From Forficula auricularia (taxonomy: Eukaryota > Arthropoda > Insecta > Dermaptera > Forficulidae): a stretch of DNA of 64,000 nucleotides. Below, piece by piece: positions 1-10,944 of this stretch; positions within the stretch are counted from its first letter, which is position 1, and the number at the start of each line of letters is the position of its first letter. Location: positions 186,001-250,000 of the forward strand of contig JALMQS010000879.1 in the NCBI GenBank assembly GCA_024734495.1, written 5' to 3'. The notes under the pieces were generated by a model. That model ran no database searches. It had not been told where the DNA came from and saw nothing but the letters and a program-made list of their open reading frames with translations. The translations under genes and the position numbers were made by a program.

Positions 1-2
1 GA

Positions 3-1102
3 AATGAAAAGGAAATCAAAATAGTCTCGTGGAATGTAGCAGGCATACACAATAAAGATAAAGAATTCTGGAACTGGTTGAGACATCACGATGTAATAAT
101 CCTGTTAGAAACCTGGATAGAAGGAGAGAAAGAACAAAGAATGAGAGAAGAGTTAGGACCGGAATACAGGATATGGACAGACCCTGCGTTGAGAATAAAA
201 AAAAGGGAAGAGCTAGGGGAGGACAATTAATAGGGATAAAAAAAGTATAGAGATGAAAGAAGAAATTGATAAATGGAAATATGGAATGACCGTAAAATAT
301 AAAGAGAAAGAAGGGCGAGATATCAAGATATTAACGGTATATAACAATGAAAGGATGGAACAACTGAGAAGAGAACTAGAAAATATCATTTACCCGGAAA
401 TTCAGAAAGACAATGAAATAATAATACTAGGCGATTTCAATGCCAGGGTAGGTGAAAATATTATAAGCATTGAGGAAGACGAAGAGGAAGGTGAAGAAAT
501 GATAAGAAGGTCACAAGATAAAATTATGAACAGTGAAGGAAGAAAATTACTAGATTTTTGTAGAGACAGCGGTCTAAAAATATGGAATGGGAGAACGAAA
601 GGAGACAAGCGGGGAAAATATACTTACATTGGAGCAAGGGGGTCTTCAGTAATAGACTATGTGATCACTAAGGAAAATCTTGACAGAGAAATAATAGTAG
701 ACATGGAGGTGATAACTAGAGGTGATTCGGACCATATGCCTCTGGTAACAACAATTAAGAGAAACATAGATATAGAGGAAAGAGAGAAGATAGAAAAAGG
801 AGAGGGAAACACAAGGTGGGAATGGGATGAAAGAAAAAAGGAAAAAATATAGAAAAATAATGAGAAGGAGATGGAAGGAAGCGAAGGAAAAAAATCTGGA
901 AATGGACATGGACAAGCTAAACGAAATAATAATCAATACGGCAGAAGAACTAAACTTAAGGAAAAAGGAAAAAAAGAGAAGAGAGCAAGGTGATCAAAAA
1001 TACGAAAAACTAAAAAAAGAAATGCTAGAGACACTGAGAAAATTTGAAAAAACAAATAGAGAAGAAGATAGAGTGGAATATGGTGTAAGGAAAAAAAACT
1101 GA
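3..1102 (+). pseudogene. LINE endonuclease domain and linker, broken by frameshifts
   Basis: Frame 3 from base 3 reads SWNVAGIHNK and LLETW, the first two APE blocks, and stops at 228-230 just after an A-run. A second frame (253-852) carries the rest of the domain: LGDFNARVGE (catalytic Asp and Asn), SVIDYV and SDHMPLV (catalytic Asp-His). It ends at 852 in another purine-rich run. A third frame (827-1102) is a Lys/Glu-rich, probably coiled-coil linker. All catalytic blocks of an APE endonuclease are recognisable, but no single frame joins them. I read this as one ancestral ORF broken by slippage in A-tracts. Confidence 0.85.
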
Positions 1103-1193
1103 AAGAGAGAAAAAAGAAATACAGAAAGAAAAAGCAGAAAAAATTTGGAAAGAAGTTAAACAAAGCAAAAATAATACAGATTTTTGGAAAACA

Positions 1194-3245
1194 GTGAATA
1201 AACTAAGAAGTAGGAAAAGAGAAAGAGTGGAGTGTGAAGAGGACGAGTTAAGAAGTCACTTCATGGAAATACTGGAAGGCAGCGGAGAAAAACAACAACA
1301 AGATTTTGATGAAATTGAAGATACGGAGGCAGAAATGAAAGACAGCGAGGAACAAGGAGAGGAAATGGAAATGAATAGAGAAATAGAAAGCGGAGAATTG
1401 GAAAGAGAACTAAAAAGACTTAAAAAAAAGAAGGCACCAGGCTCTGACACAGTCATAAATGAATTTTACAAAGAGTTACCTGAAGAAATGAAAAACGAAC
1501 TACTAGGAGTATTGAACGCTGTCTGGAAAGAGGGCAAAATACCTGATAAGTGGAGGAAAGCAAGGATTTTCCCAATATATAAGTCGGGCGTCAAGGAAAA
1601 TCCAGCCAACTATAGAGGGATTTCACTTCTTAATAGTGCCTACAAATTGATGTCATCAATAATGACAAGGAGATTGCAGGTATGGCTAGAGAAAAAAAAG
1701 ATCATAAAGGAAAGTCAATCTGGATTTAGACAGGGAAGAGGAACTAGGGACAACCTATTTGTATTGAACACTCTAATTGAAAACAAATTAAAAAACAAAA
1801 AAGGAAGGCTTTTTGTACTGTTTTTGGACTTGAAAGCGGCATTTGATAAGGTCAACAGGAGGAAACTAATAGAAAAAATAAAAAAATACGGAGTACAAGG
1901 AAGAATGCTAAGGTATATAAAAGCAGTATATGAAGAAACATCGAATGAAATATTAAAAGGAAATGAAGAAGGAAATAAATTCTGGACATCGAGAGGGGTG
2001 AGGCAGGGATGCCCGATGAGTCCAGTTCTATTCAACATGTATATAAATGACATGGAGAAAGAATGGACGGAAAGAAACTTAGGAGGGACGGTAATCGGGA
2101 ATAAAAAGATATACTGTCTGAAATATGCTGACGACGTAGCAGTAGTATCCGATACAGAAGAGGGATTGAGAGAGATGATAATAAATTTAGTAAAATACAC
2201 AAAAAAGAACGATCTGGAAATCAATTGTAAAAAGTCAAAAATAATTTGTTTTAGGAAGAGGGGGAGGAGGGGGAAGAAAAGAAACTGGTTAATGGAAAAA
2301 GAAAAAATCGAAGAAGTCGAAAATATCAAATACTTGGGATATAGAATAAATTCAAGAAACAATCACAATGAACATATAAAAGAACAAAAAGCAAAAGCAA
2401 AAAGAATTATATACACCACATGGAGTATAATAAAAAGAACAAGAATGGCTTCATTCGCAAAGAAATTCTACCTTTTCGAGTCCCTAATAAAATCAATCTT
2501 AATGTATGGAGTGGAACTATGGGGTTGGGAAGAAAAAATAGAAGTGGAAAAAACACAAGGGGAATATATCAAGCTAATAATGGGGATAGACAGAAACACT
2601 CCGGATTATATATGGAGAGGAGAAACGGGGAGATCAAACCTATATGTCTACCAGGCTAAAAGATTGATGAAATATATGCTAAAGGTCAAAGAAATGGAGG
2701 ATGACAGATGGCCGAAGATATGTCTGAGGGAAATAATTAGAGGAATCGGAAATAAAAATGAAACAAGATGGGGAAACAGTTTTAGAAAAAGGTGGAATGG
2801 CTGGGGAGAGCCCACAATAGTTCACGAATTGCTAAATGAAGAAGAAACTGAATTAATAAAGAAAATAGAAGACGGCATAATAAAGGGAGCAGAACAAAAA
2901 ATACAATTGGACCTGGAAAAAATAGAGAAATCCAAGTACTTCCCTTACTATAAGGAAATAAAGATAAATGTTGGAAAAGAGGAGTATCTGGAGAGACCAA
3001 ACATAAGCGAGTGGAAGAGGCGCATCTGGACAAGGGCCAGATGCGGAAATATTTACAACAAAGGAACAAGAGAGGAAGAGGCAACAGTACAGAAGGGAGA
3101 AGAGGAGAGGACCGAGAAGCTGTGGAAGAGCATGGTGGAGCCACTGAGGGAGGGAAGGATGGAAGATGACGTAATAGGACGGATGAAGGAAGAAGAAGAC
3201 GGGATAGAAAAGAGAAGAAAGAAGGGAGAAGAACAAAACCATTAA
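1194..3245 (+). CDS. LINE reverse transcriptase, 683-codon open frame
   Basis: This is a reverse transcriptase that would copy the element's own RNA at a nicked target. The open frame shows the palm motifs in order: APGSDTVINEFYK near residue 80, LFLDLKAAFDKVNR (first catalytic Asp) near residue 210, RGVRQGCPMSPVLFNMYIND near residue 270, and the catalytic YADD in LKYADDVAVVSD near residue 312. A thumb-like region and a Lys/Glu-rich tail follow. The tail lacks the usual Cys-rich knuckle, and the late sequence looks shifted in frame. The ATG at 1194 is probably an internal Met of the original polyprotein, because coding sequence continues upstream in other frames. Nothing suggests host regulation. 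Confidence 0.85.
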   Translation: MNKLRSRKRERVECEEDELRSHFMEILEGSGEKQQQDFDEIEDTEAEMKDSEEQGEEMEMNREIESGELERELKRLKKKKAPGSDTVINEFYKELPEEMKNELLGVLNAVWKEGKIPDKWRKARIFPIYKSGVKENPANYRGISLLNSAYKLMSSIMTRRLQVWLEKKKIIKESQSGFRQGRGTRDNLFVLNTLIENKLKNKKGRLFVLFLDLKAAFDKVNRRKLIEKIKKYGVQGRMLRYIKAVYEETSNEILKGNEEGNKFWTSRGVRQGCPMSPVLFNMYINDMEKEWTERNLGGTVIGNKKIYCLKYADDVAVVSDTEEGLREMIINLVKYTKKNDLEINCKKSKIICFRKRGRRGKKRNWLMEKEKIEEVENIKYLGYRINSRNNHNEHIKEQKAKAKRIIYTTWSIIKRTRMASFAKKFYLFESLIKSILMYGVELWGWEEKIEVEKTQGEYIKLIMGIDRNTPDYIWRGETGRSNLYVYQAKRLMKYMLKVKEMEDDRWPKICLREIIRGIGNKNETRWGNSFRKRWNGWGEPTIVHELLNEEETELIKKIEDGIIKGAEQKIQLDLEKIEKSKYFPYYKEIKINVGKEEYLERPNISEWKRRIWTRARCGNIYNKGTREEEATVQKGEEERTEKLWKSMVEPLREGRMEDDVIGRMKEEEDGIEKRRKKGEEQNH

Positions 3246-3345
3246 ATAAAATCAAAAATTATCTGTTTTAAACATAGTAAAAGAAAGTACTGAAGCCCCG
3301 TTCGGGCATGTACTATAAATGTGAATTTTTAATAAATATGTATGT

Positions 3346-3809
3346 GATTTGAGAATTTTTGAAAAAATTATGATTTTAATACTTTGTAAAATGTTCTAAT
3401 TTTGTTAAATCTAAATTTAATTGAATATTGGAATATAAAATTGTAGAAAATTATTATATAAAATTGAATTGAATATTTAAAATTACATGGATGATAAAGC
3501 TGTTGATACTTAAACTTTTGTAAAAGCAAGGAGTTTTACTAAAGCGAGTGCTATAAAACATTTCAAAACGTGCTTTTTATAAAACTTTTTCTTTTTCTAC
3601 ATTTTGTAATATATATATATGTTGTTTAAAGATATAAGACAAGTTTATTAATTAAGTTAAATAGTAAAACTTGCAAATTATGTATGTTACATGTTATTAA
3701 ATAAAAATAATAATAAAAAAAAATATTAATTAACTGCATGGAATCCAAGAAGCCATTAAATATACATTTATTTATTAAATTTTCGAACGAAAATAAAATA
3801 TTAATATCT
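3346..3809. other. AT-rich spacer, no gene seen
   Basis: Low-complexity A/T sequence lies between the LINE tail and the tandem array. I see no open frame or recognisable repeat terminus. Confidence 0.6.
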
Positions 3810-6735
3810 GGGTAACGGGTAGGTAGGTATTTCTATTGTTCTTATAGATAAAGATATACAGATCTACTTCAGGGGCTGACATCCCTGCCCAAATATTAAG
3901 AGAATCATGTCCTATCCATATCCTAACCAACTGTTTTCTATCCGTGTTTTCACAATTACTTATTCCTTCGAAGTGTTTCGCGAGTATATATTTACTTGTG
4001 CGGGAGTGTACGTGTGTTCCGTTCCTGTGGGGTCACAGTATTCCAGGTTCAGACACGAGACATTGGCTGTAAAGGTAAAATATCTTTATAATACTCTATT
4101 CTTATAATTATATAAGTAAGAATTACTATAAATTTTCCAAGTACTTTTTTTATAATTTTTAAAAAATAAAAAAACCATTATATAAATAATATATTAAATA
4201 TAATTTTATTCCGAATATTTAAAAAAAAAATACTTTCACTTCCCTATATGTTTTTACTAATAATATATTTTTTTCTTTTTTCAGGTAGGTGCTCGTCCTA
4301 CTAATATTAACATTTGCGGCCAGTGTATTCCAGGTCCAAGCAGGAGAATTTCTCTGTAAAGGTAAGATATCTTTATATTACTCTATTCATAGAGTAAGAA
4401 ATACTCAAAAATTTTCAAGTAATTTTTTCGATTTTTAAAAAAAAATTTCAAATTTAATAAATAATATGTTAAATATAATTTTCTTTAGAATATTTGAATA
4501 AAAAATACTTTCACTTCACTATATGTTTTTACTAATAATATTTTTTTTCTTTTTTCAGGTAGATGCTCATCCTACTAATATTAACATTTAGAGTAAGTAT
4601 TAGATTTTCTTCATTTATGGAAAATCAAATACTTTATCTTTGGGTAACGGGTAGTTGTGTACTTTTTTATTCTTATAAATAAAGATGTACATACCTACTT
4701 CAGGGGCTGGCGTCCCTGCCCACGTGAGCTTTATCCTTTCCCTAATCCTATCCAACTTCATTCCGTGTTTTCACAAATCCATATTCCTTCGAAGTGTTAC
4801 GCGAGTATATTTTTACTTGTGCGTGAGTGTATGTAAGAGTGTTCCGTTCCTGTGGGGTCACAGTATTCCAGGTTCAGACACTAGACATTGGCTGTAAAGG
4901 TAACATATCTTTATAATTCTCTATTCTTATAATTATATAAGTAAGAATTACTATACTTTTTTATAATTTTTCAAAAAATAAAAAAAAAAACATTATTTCA
5001 TTAAATATAATTTTATTGCGAATATTAAAAAAAAATAATTTCACTTCACTATATGTTTTTACTAATATTTTTTTTCTTTTTTCATGTAGGTGCTCGTCCT
5101 ACTAATATTAACATTTCTCGCCAGAGTATTCCAGGTCCAAGCAGGAGACTTTCTCAGTAAAGGTAAGATATCTTTATAATTCTCTATTCATATAAAAGTA
5201 AGAAATACTCAAATTTTTCAAGTAATTTTTTCAATTTTTTTGAAAAAAATTTCAACTAAAATAATTAATATTATAAATATAATTATCTTTAGAATATTTG
5301 TATAGAAAATACTTTAAATTATCTATATTATTTTACTAATAATATTTTTTTCTTTTTTCAGGTAGGTGCTCATCCTACTAATATTAACATTTAGAGTAAG
5401 TATTAGATTTTCTTAATTTATGGAAAATCAAATACTTTATCTTTGGGTAACGGGTAGTTGTGTACTTCTTTATTCTTATAAATAAAGATGTACATACCTA
5501 CTTCAGGGGCTGGCGTCCCTGCCCACGTGAGCTTATATCCTTTCCTAATCCTATCCAACTTCATTCCGTGTTTTCACAAATCCATATTCCTTCGAAGTGT
5601 TTCGCGAGTATATTTTTACTTGTGCGTGAGTGTATGTAAGAGTGTTCCGTTCCTGTGGGGTCACAGTATTCCAGGTTCAGACACTAGACATTGGCTGTAA
5701 AGGTAACATATCTTTATAATTCTCTATTCTTATAATTATATAAGTAAGAATTACTATACTTTTTTATAATTTTTCAAAAATAAAAAAAAAAACATTATTT
5801 CATTAAATATAATTTTATTGCGAATATTAAAAAAAAAATACTTTCACTTCACTATATGTTTTTACTAATATTTATTTTTTCTTTTTTCAGGTAGGTGCTC
5901 GTCCTACTAATATTAACATTTCTCGCCAGAGTATTCCAGGTCCAAGCAGGAGACTTTCTCTGTAAAGGTAAGATATCTTTATAATTCTCTATTCATATAT
6001 AAGTAAGAAATACTCAAATTTTTCAAGTAATTTTTTCCATTTTTTAAAAAAAAATTTCAAATTTAATAAATAATATGTTAACTATAATTTTCTTTAGAAT
6101 ATTTGTATAAAAAATACTTTCACTTCTCTATATGTTTTTACTAATAATATTTTTTTTCTTATTTCAGGTAGGTGCTCGTCCTACTAATATTAACATTTAG
6201 AGTAAGTATTTGATTTTCTTATTTTCTGGAAAATCAAATACTTTATCTTAGGATAACGGGTAGATGTGTACTTCTTTATTTTTAAAAATAAAGATGTACA
6301 GATCTACTTCAGGGGCTCGCGTCCCTGCCCACGTGAGCTTATATCCTTTCCCATATCCTATCCAAATTAAATCCTTGTTTTCACAAATCCTTATTCCTCC
6401 GAAATCGAAATGTTTCGCGAGTATATTTTTAATTGTGCGCGAGTGTAAGAAGAGTGTTCCTGTGGGGTAAGAGTATTCCAGGTCCAGGCATGAGTCTTTG
6501 GTTGTTAAGGTAACATATCTTTATAATACTCTATTCTTATATTTAAATAATTAAGAAATACTCTAAATTTTTCAATTCTTTTTTCGAATTTTTCAAATAA
6601 AACGATCAAATAATATAAATAAATATAATTTTATTGGAATATTTCTATAAAAAATCTCATAATTTTGCTAATATAATTTTTTTCTTTTTCTAGGTAGGTG
6701 CTCGTCCTACTAATACTAACATTAAAATTAAATGA
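3810..6735 (+). repeat. Tandem array of four ~805-bp units built from exon-like cassettes
   Basis: Units start at GGGTAACGGG-like anchors at 3810, 4642, 5445 and 6251 (spacings 832, 803, 806; the fourth is about 480 bp). Each full unit holds three cassettes. Type A runs from CTTCAG|GGGCT to TGTAAAG|GTAA (3873-4074, 4704-4899, 5507-5702, 6313-6509). Type B, 77 bp, sits between a pyrimidine tract plus CAG and GTAAG (4285-4361, 5086-5162, 5891-5967). Type C, 34 bp, is preceded by CAG and followed by GTAAGT (4559-4592, 5362-5395, 6168-6201). A final B/C-like start follows TAG at 6694. In one frame the cassettes read as related peptides: A contains GAGVPAHVS and ends GHSIPGSDTRHWL-stop, B starts VGARPTNINI and ends IPGPSRR.SL-stop, C reads V(G/D)A(R/H)PTNINI-stop. 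I do not recognise the family. It may be a repeated gene region, a decayed gene, or a satellite that captured exons. Confidence 0.8.
4285..4361 (+). other. Type B exon-like cassette (best-formed copy)
   Basis: The segment is preceded by a long pyrimidine tract and CAG and followed by GTAAGATATC, so it has both splice signals of a short internal exon. Only one frame is open, ending in TAA five bases before the donor. The copy at 5891-5967 keeps both signals. The copy at 5086-5162 has CAT in place of the acceptor CAG. The first bases include CCTACTAATATTAAC, which resembles a branch-point, so the tract could also belong to an upstream intron end. Expression is unknown. Confidence 0.45.
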
Positions 6736-8267
6736 TTAAGTAGAAATAAATAAAAAAAATTAAAATTATTACTTTTTTCTAAATTAAATATGAGATATTG
6801 GTTTGAAACAATATCGCCTTTATATTTTCAGTCTAATAAAATTATTTCACATGGATAGATAATATAATTTCAATTTCGGTTAAAAAAAATAACCTTCAAA
6901 ATAATTCATTTTTAAAAATAATCGCCTCTAAACTTCAATCTAATTATTTTTCTGATACTGATTTAATGCATGAGTCAATAACGAACTTTCTCTCATCATA
7001 TTCAGATCTACAAATTTTTTATATTTGTGTTTTAAATACAAATATTTGACAACATTTTTATTCAAAATTTCTAATGTTTTAAGACTTTGATTCGAAACAA
7101 ATTGCAGTATTGGAGACATTGTACTGATATTTGATTCGGAAAAGGTCTTTTAACAATTACTTATCTCAAGTGTAGACGTATTTTGGTACAAATACAATGT
7201 CTCCTATTTGTTCCAAAACACGTCTAGGCTTGAAATTTTTGTTATTTTCGACTTTAAAATTTCAAATTGTATTTCCAACTGATTTATACATTTGTAAATA
7301 AAGGAAATATTTAAAAGTATCACTCTATTAGTATATTTTGTAATTTGCGATCAAAATTATATTAACGATCTCCGTTTAATTATTATTTATTTATCTATCC
7401 ATGTGGGGGTGGCGACAGCTGCCTTCTCGTGGTGCCCCTGTTCTCGCTAAACAGCTGTCTATGTCTCTGTATAAATTATATATCGAGACATAATCATATA
7501 TAATAATTACGTTTGCATAATTTTACATACACATTTTCCTATTAATAATAATATTATAACATATTGCTACTATTGCTATTATAATTTCACTTTTGGTATT
7601 GATTTTACAAAAATAAAATACAAAATTCTTGTTTAATTTTCATAACTAAAATTCATGCAAACAATAATATATTTTATATGAAATTTGAAGTATTTATATT
7701 CGACTGAAAATATAAGGGAAATTTTCGGACGTCAATTAAATTGCTAGTATAACAAGTATAAGTACCTGGAGGCACCGAGCGATGCTCGGCAACTTCTTCC
7801 TTCAGTTAAAAGCTTTATTTTAATATTATTTTTAATTTCAAATTCAGATAAAAATGTCGATTTTTATTTGAGGGCCGTTTTCAAATTAAAAAAAATACAA
7901 AAATATATAATATTCGCCCACGTTCGGATAATCGACGCTCTACTGTAGTAATAAATAGACTGATCCACAAATCAAAGCCAGATCCTACAAATGATTGAAA
8001 ACCTACATAATAATATCTGAATTAACTAACTTGTCGGAACCTGACCTGTTTAAATTAATACAATTCTTCCCTATTTCCTTATAATCTAAATAACCATCTG
8101 AATCATCCTCGTAACAAAATTAAAAAATAAATCAACAAAAAACAATTATTTCGATTTATTCCTTGAACAGTGATTTTCCTTGAACTATAATTAATCATTT
8201 TGATAAAAATCCAAAGGTATTACAAAGAGTGCTAAATCATTATGTCAAAAAAAAAAGATATAATATA
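6736..8267. other. AT-rich intergenic sequence with one repeat terminus
   Basis: No gene is visible. A block at about 7755-7960 matches the hairpin-bearing end of the Helitron-like family described at 24006-24833: CCGAGCGATGCTCGG followed by the same pyrimidine-rich tail. The rest is unique-looking A/T-rich DNA. Confidence 0.6.
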
Positions 8268-8400
8268 CACTGTGGTGCAAAAAAAGTGGAACACTTAGAA
8301 ATATTTAGTTTTTTCAAATAATTTTCAGAAAAAACATATTTTATTTAAACTTTTGATACATTCTGTGATTGTACAAATATTTGAGTGAAAACAATGTAAT

Positions 8401-9209
8401 AGGTAAAGTAAAAGTTCTGAACCTTTTTTCTCTTTCTTTCGACGATAAAATTAACCAAGTTTCCGATTTAGATCAAATATGCACCATTTTGTTCGATAAC
8501 TTATGTCCTTTTTGAAGGCAATCTTATAATTCCGCGGTTGAAGAAGTCCTCGTCCCTATTGGTGAAAAACTTGACCGGCTCATTTTCACAAGCCTCTCTC
8601 GATTCCAGTTTTGTACCATCAAGAATATTTTGCAAATTCTTAAAAAGGTGATAATCACTTGGTGCCAGGTCAGGACTATACGGTGGGTGCGATATAACCC
8701 CCATCCAAGCTCTCGGAGTTATGTAAATAGTTCCAAAAGGTTTTCTGGCTAATCTTCAGTTCCTGGGCAATCGAATATGTGCTCGCATGCCGGTCCGACT
8801 CCATGATTTTATCGACATTTTCGACGATTGGCCTACCAGAGCATGTCCTATCTTCGACGTCCATATTACCAGAACAAAATCGTTGGAACCACCGCTTTGC
8901 TGTTGCATTCGATACTGTATTGTGTCCATAAACAGCACACATGTTTTTGGCCGCCTCTTCTGCTTTTTCCCCTTGGTTATAATGGTACCAAAGAATATAT
9001 CGAATTTTCTCTTTTTTTTACTTTCCATTTTGGAACGCTCTAACACACAACTGGCTTCACCAAACACAAAACTGTCAAATAACTTTTTTTAAAGCGTTAT
9101 GTCACCTTTAAATTGCAAAAAAGAATGACCAGATACGACGTATACATCGTGAGATATGGCTTATTAAATCCATCTAACGAAAAAGGCTCAGAACTTTTTA
9201 CTTCAGCCA
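8401..9209 (-). mobile_element. mariner transposon, internally deleted, nested in the Tc1-like element
   Basis: Imperfect inverted repeats of about 28 bp bound the element: GTAAAGTAAAAGTTCTGAAC near 8403 and, inverted, AAGTAAAAAGTTCTGAGCC near 9180-9203. Length is about 810 bp against about 1.3 kb for an intact mariner, matching the loss of the middle of the transposase gene. The two ends of the Tc1-like host sequence resume on either side. Confidence 0.8.
8497..9027 (-). pseudogene. mariner transposase relic
   Basis: Read on the minus strand from the ATG at 9027, the frame starts MESKK. After a frameshift it gives the paired helix-turn-helix region of mariner transposases: MCAVYGHNTVSNATAKRWF, then FCSGNMDVEDR.CSGRP, then SIAQELKISQKT. 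The catalytic core is mostly missing. The frame resumes at about 8704 with HPPYSPDLAPSDYHLF, which holds the third catalytic Asp of the DD34D triad, and continues to 8501. The product would have been the cut-and-paste transposase. With the central deletion and frameshift it is certainly inactive. Confidence 0.85.
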
Positions 9210-9412
9210 TTATTACTTTAATTTAAACCGTTTAAAATTAAAATTATTTAAACTAGCATAAATTTTCAGGTTTGAAATCTGATCCCTTTATTGAATTGTA
9301 TTAAATGATTATCGTCTAATATCGAATTAAATTGAATATTTTAATGTTTATCAGTTCGATTTGAATATCTTATCTTTTAATTTAATTTTAATTGAAATAT
9401 TGTCCAAGCATA

Positions 9413-9860
9413 ATGGCTATAAAGACCGAGGAAGTAGCTCAAGCTGTAGTCCGAATAAATGATGGAAGTTCGTATCGGTATGTCGCTCAACGACTTATAG
9501 CATCGGTTGGAAGTATCCACAGAGCTCTGTGGATAAAACTATATAGAGAAACAAACTCTTATGCCAGGAGACCCCGGTCGATCTGGTGGAATTAGAGCTT
9601 CAAATGAGAGAGATGGCCGATTCATACTATTAGAGATATTGAAGGATCGCCATACAGGGTACAGTAGATCAAATTCAACAGCGTCTTCTACAAACTCGAC
9701 AAGTCAACCTAAGGGTTTGGACTATCAAAAGACGTCTCTGGGAATTAGGGTTGATGTCAAGGAGTCCAGCGAGAGGCCCTCTTTTTAAACCCAATCTCCG
9801 TGCTCAATGTCTTATGTTTGCTCGTAACCATCTTAACTGGACGGAGTCACACTAAGGGCT
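9413..9860 (+). pseudogene. Tc1-like transposase N-terminal relic
   Basis: The ATG at 9413 opens a frame with a helix-turn-helix region (AQAVVRINDGSSYRYVAQRL, then SVGSIHRALW) followed by a YARRP-like hinge, as in Tc1-family DNA-binding domains. Frame changes near 9575 and 9660 give SNERDGRFILLEILKDRHTG and then RNHLNWTESH near 9825-9855, the stretch just ahead of the first catalytic Asp. The whole DDE catalytic half is absent. The copy is dead and lies inside its own inverted repeats. Confidence 0.8.
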
Positions 9861-9974
9861 AATGTCCTTTGATTTCATTCTAAAAATGTTTAAAAATATT
9901 TGTACAATCACAGAATGTATTGGAAGTTTAAATACATTTTTCTGAAAATTGTTTGTAATAAGCTGACGTGTTCT

Positions 9975-10067
9975 CCCGGAACCACAATATCCTCAGAATA
10001 TTCAAGGATATTCTAAGGACATTTAAATCTTCTTAGAATATTCTGAGGATATTGTGTGTTACCTGGG
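9975..10067. mobile_element. 93-bp MITE
   Basis: The ends are inverted: CCACAATATCCTCAGAATAT at the left and the complementary ATATTCTGAGGATATTGTG at the right, with outer bases CCCGG / CCTGGG. The same surrounding sequence occurs without the insert at about 29262-29280 (opposite strand at 21945-21965), which shows the precise insertion point. The flanking bases repeat only CT. Confidence 0.7.
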
Positions 10068-10153
10068 CTGATGTGGCCATGCACTTGACTTACCCAACCT
10101 GCCCCCTCTCTTATATTTAATAAAATTATTTATAATCATGTAGGGGAGGGGAT

Positions 10154-10560
10154 TAGTTTTTCCATTTTTAGACTCCTGGGGGCCCACTGATTATGTATAC
10201 AAAATTTGGTTGAGTTTGTTACAAGAGCCTATATTTTCATTTTTTGACCATACACCCCCCCCCCCATTTTGGGTGCTTAGTTTTTCCATTTTTAGACTTC
10301 TGGGGTCCCACTGATTATGTATACAAAATTTGGTTGAGTTTGTTACAAGAGCCTATATTTTCATTTTTTGACCATACACCCCCCCCATTTTGGGTGCTTA
10401 GTTTTTCCATTTTTAGACTTCTGGGGTCCCACTGATTATGCATACAAAATTTGGTTGAGTTTGTTACAAGAGCCTATATTTTCATTTTTTGACCATACAC
10501 CCCCCATTTTGGGTGCTTAGTTTTTCCATTTTTAGACTTCTTGGTTGAGTTTGCTCAAAT
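10154..10560 (+). repeat. Minisatellite of ~120 bp inside a dispersed repeat
   Basis: TAGTTTTTCCATTTTTAGAC recurs at 10154, 10278, 10399 and 10518. Each unit contains ACTGATTATGTATACAAAAT, a GTTACAAGAGCC box and a homopolymeric C run of variable length. Related single units occur at about 25050-25270, 29365-29590, 39780-40000 and, inverted, 52490-52740. Confidence 0.85.
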
Positions 10561-10944
10561 GGCCTAGATTTTTAATTTTTAACCCCACCTCCACCATACC
10601 CTGCATGGTAAAGTAAAAACTGAATTTTTCTAAGTGTTCCAGTTTTTTTGCTCCACATTTCTTCTGGCAGCCCCTGATCTCTGAAATATTTTTGAGTTTC
10701 TTAAATCCAAATCAATTTGGATTTTTCCTTTTTGCGCCTCCAGTTTATTGCACCTGCCTCTCTCGACACGCCCTCGTTACGGCTCTGTCTTTATATTTAT
10801 CAACTTTTTTATTTATTTTTACCCATATAACCACTCTATGAATGATCCCCTATATTGTTTGATGATAGCTCAGTATTAAAAATTTCCTTCGAGGTTCGCA
10901 GCTTCTCTAGTGACGGACACAGGGACTGTGGCCAAATATATACC

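Larger units (their letters stand above)
1..3345 (+). mobile_element. APE-type non-LTR retrotransposon (LINE), 5'-truncated, frameshifted
   Basis: The segment encodes an apurinic-type endonuclease followed by a reverse transcriptase, the order of APE-type LINEs. It enters the window already inside the endonuclease. Coding ends at 3245. A short tail follows with a small GC hairpin near 3295-3310 (GCCCCG TTC GGGC) and an AT-rich end near 3345. Coding sequence is very A-rich on this strand (Lys and Glu codons). At least three frameshifts separate the endonuclease, linker and RT frames, so this copy cannot make the whole polyprotein. The clade (R1, I, Jockey or other) cannot be settled by eye. 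Confidence 0.9.
8268..10658 (+). mobile_element. Tc1-like DNA transposon carrying nested insertions
   Basis: Inverted ends share GTGGAACACTTAGAAAT-like sequence: the left begins CACTGTGGTGCAAAAAAAG just after a TA at 8266-8267, the right is its complement at about 10620-10658. Inside are a Tc1-type transposase relic, a mariner insertion (8401-9209), a 93-bp MITE (9975-10067) and a minisatellite-bearing repeat (10070-10610). A subterminal sequence near 8350-8390 recurs inverted at 9890-9955. A Tc1 element is normally about 1.3-1.7 kb, so the extra length comes from the nested insertions. Confidence 0.75.

Noticed and set aside
3810..6735. CRISPR-like or prokaryotic repeat array
   Set aside because: Units are about 805 bp, with splice-like signals and no short spacer structure, in clearly eukaryotic DNA.
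10244..10435. Pro/Phe-rich plus-strand frame
   Set aside because: Translation of the minisatellite units and their C runs.
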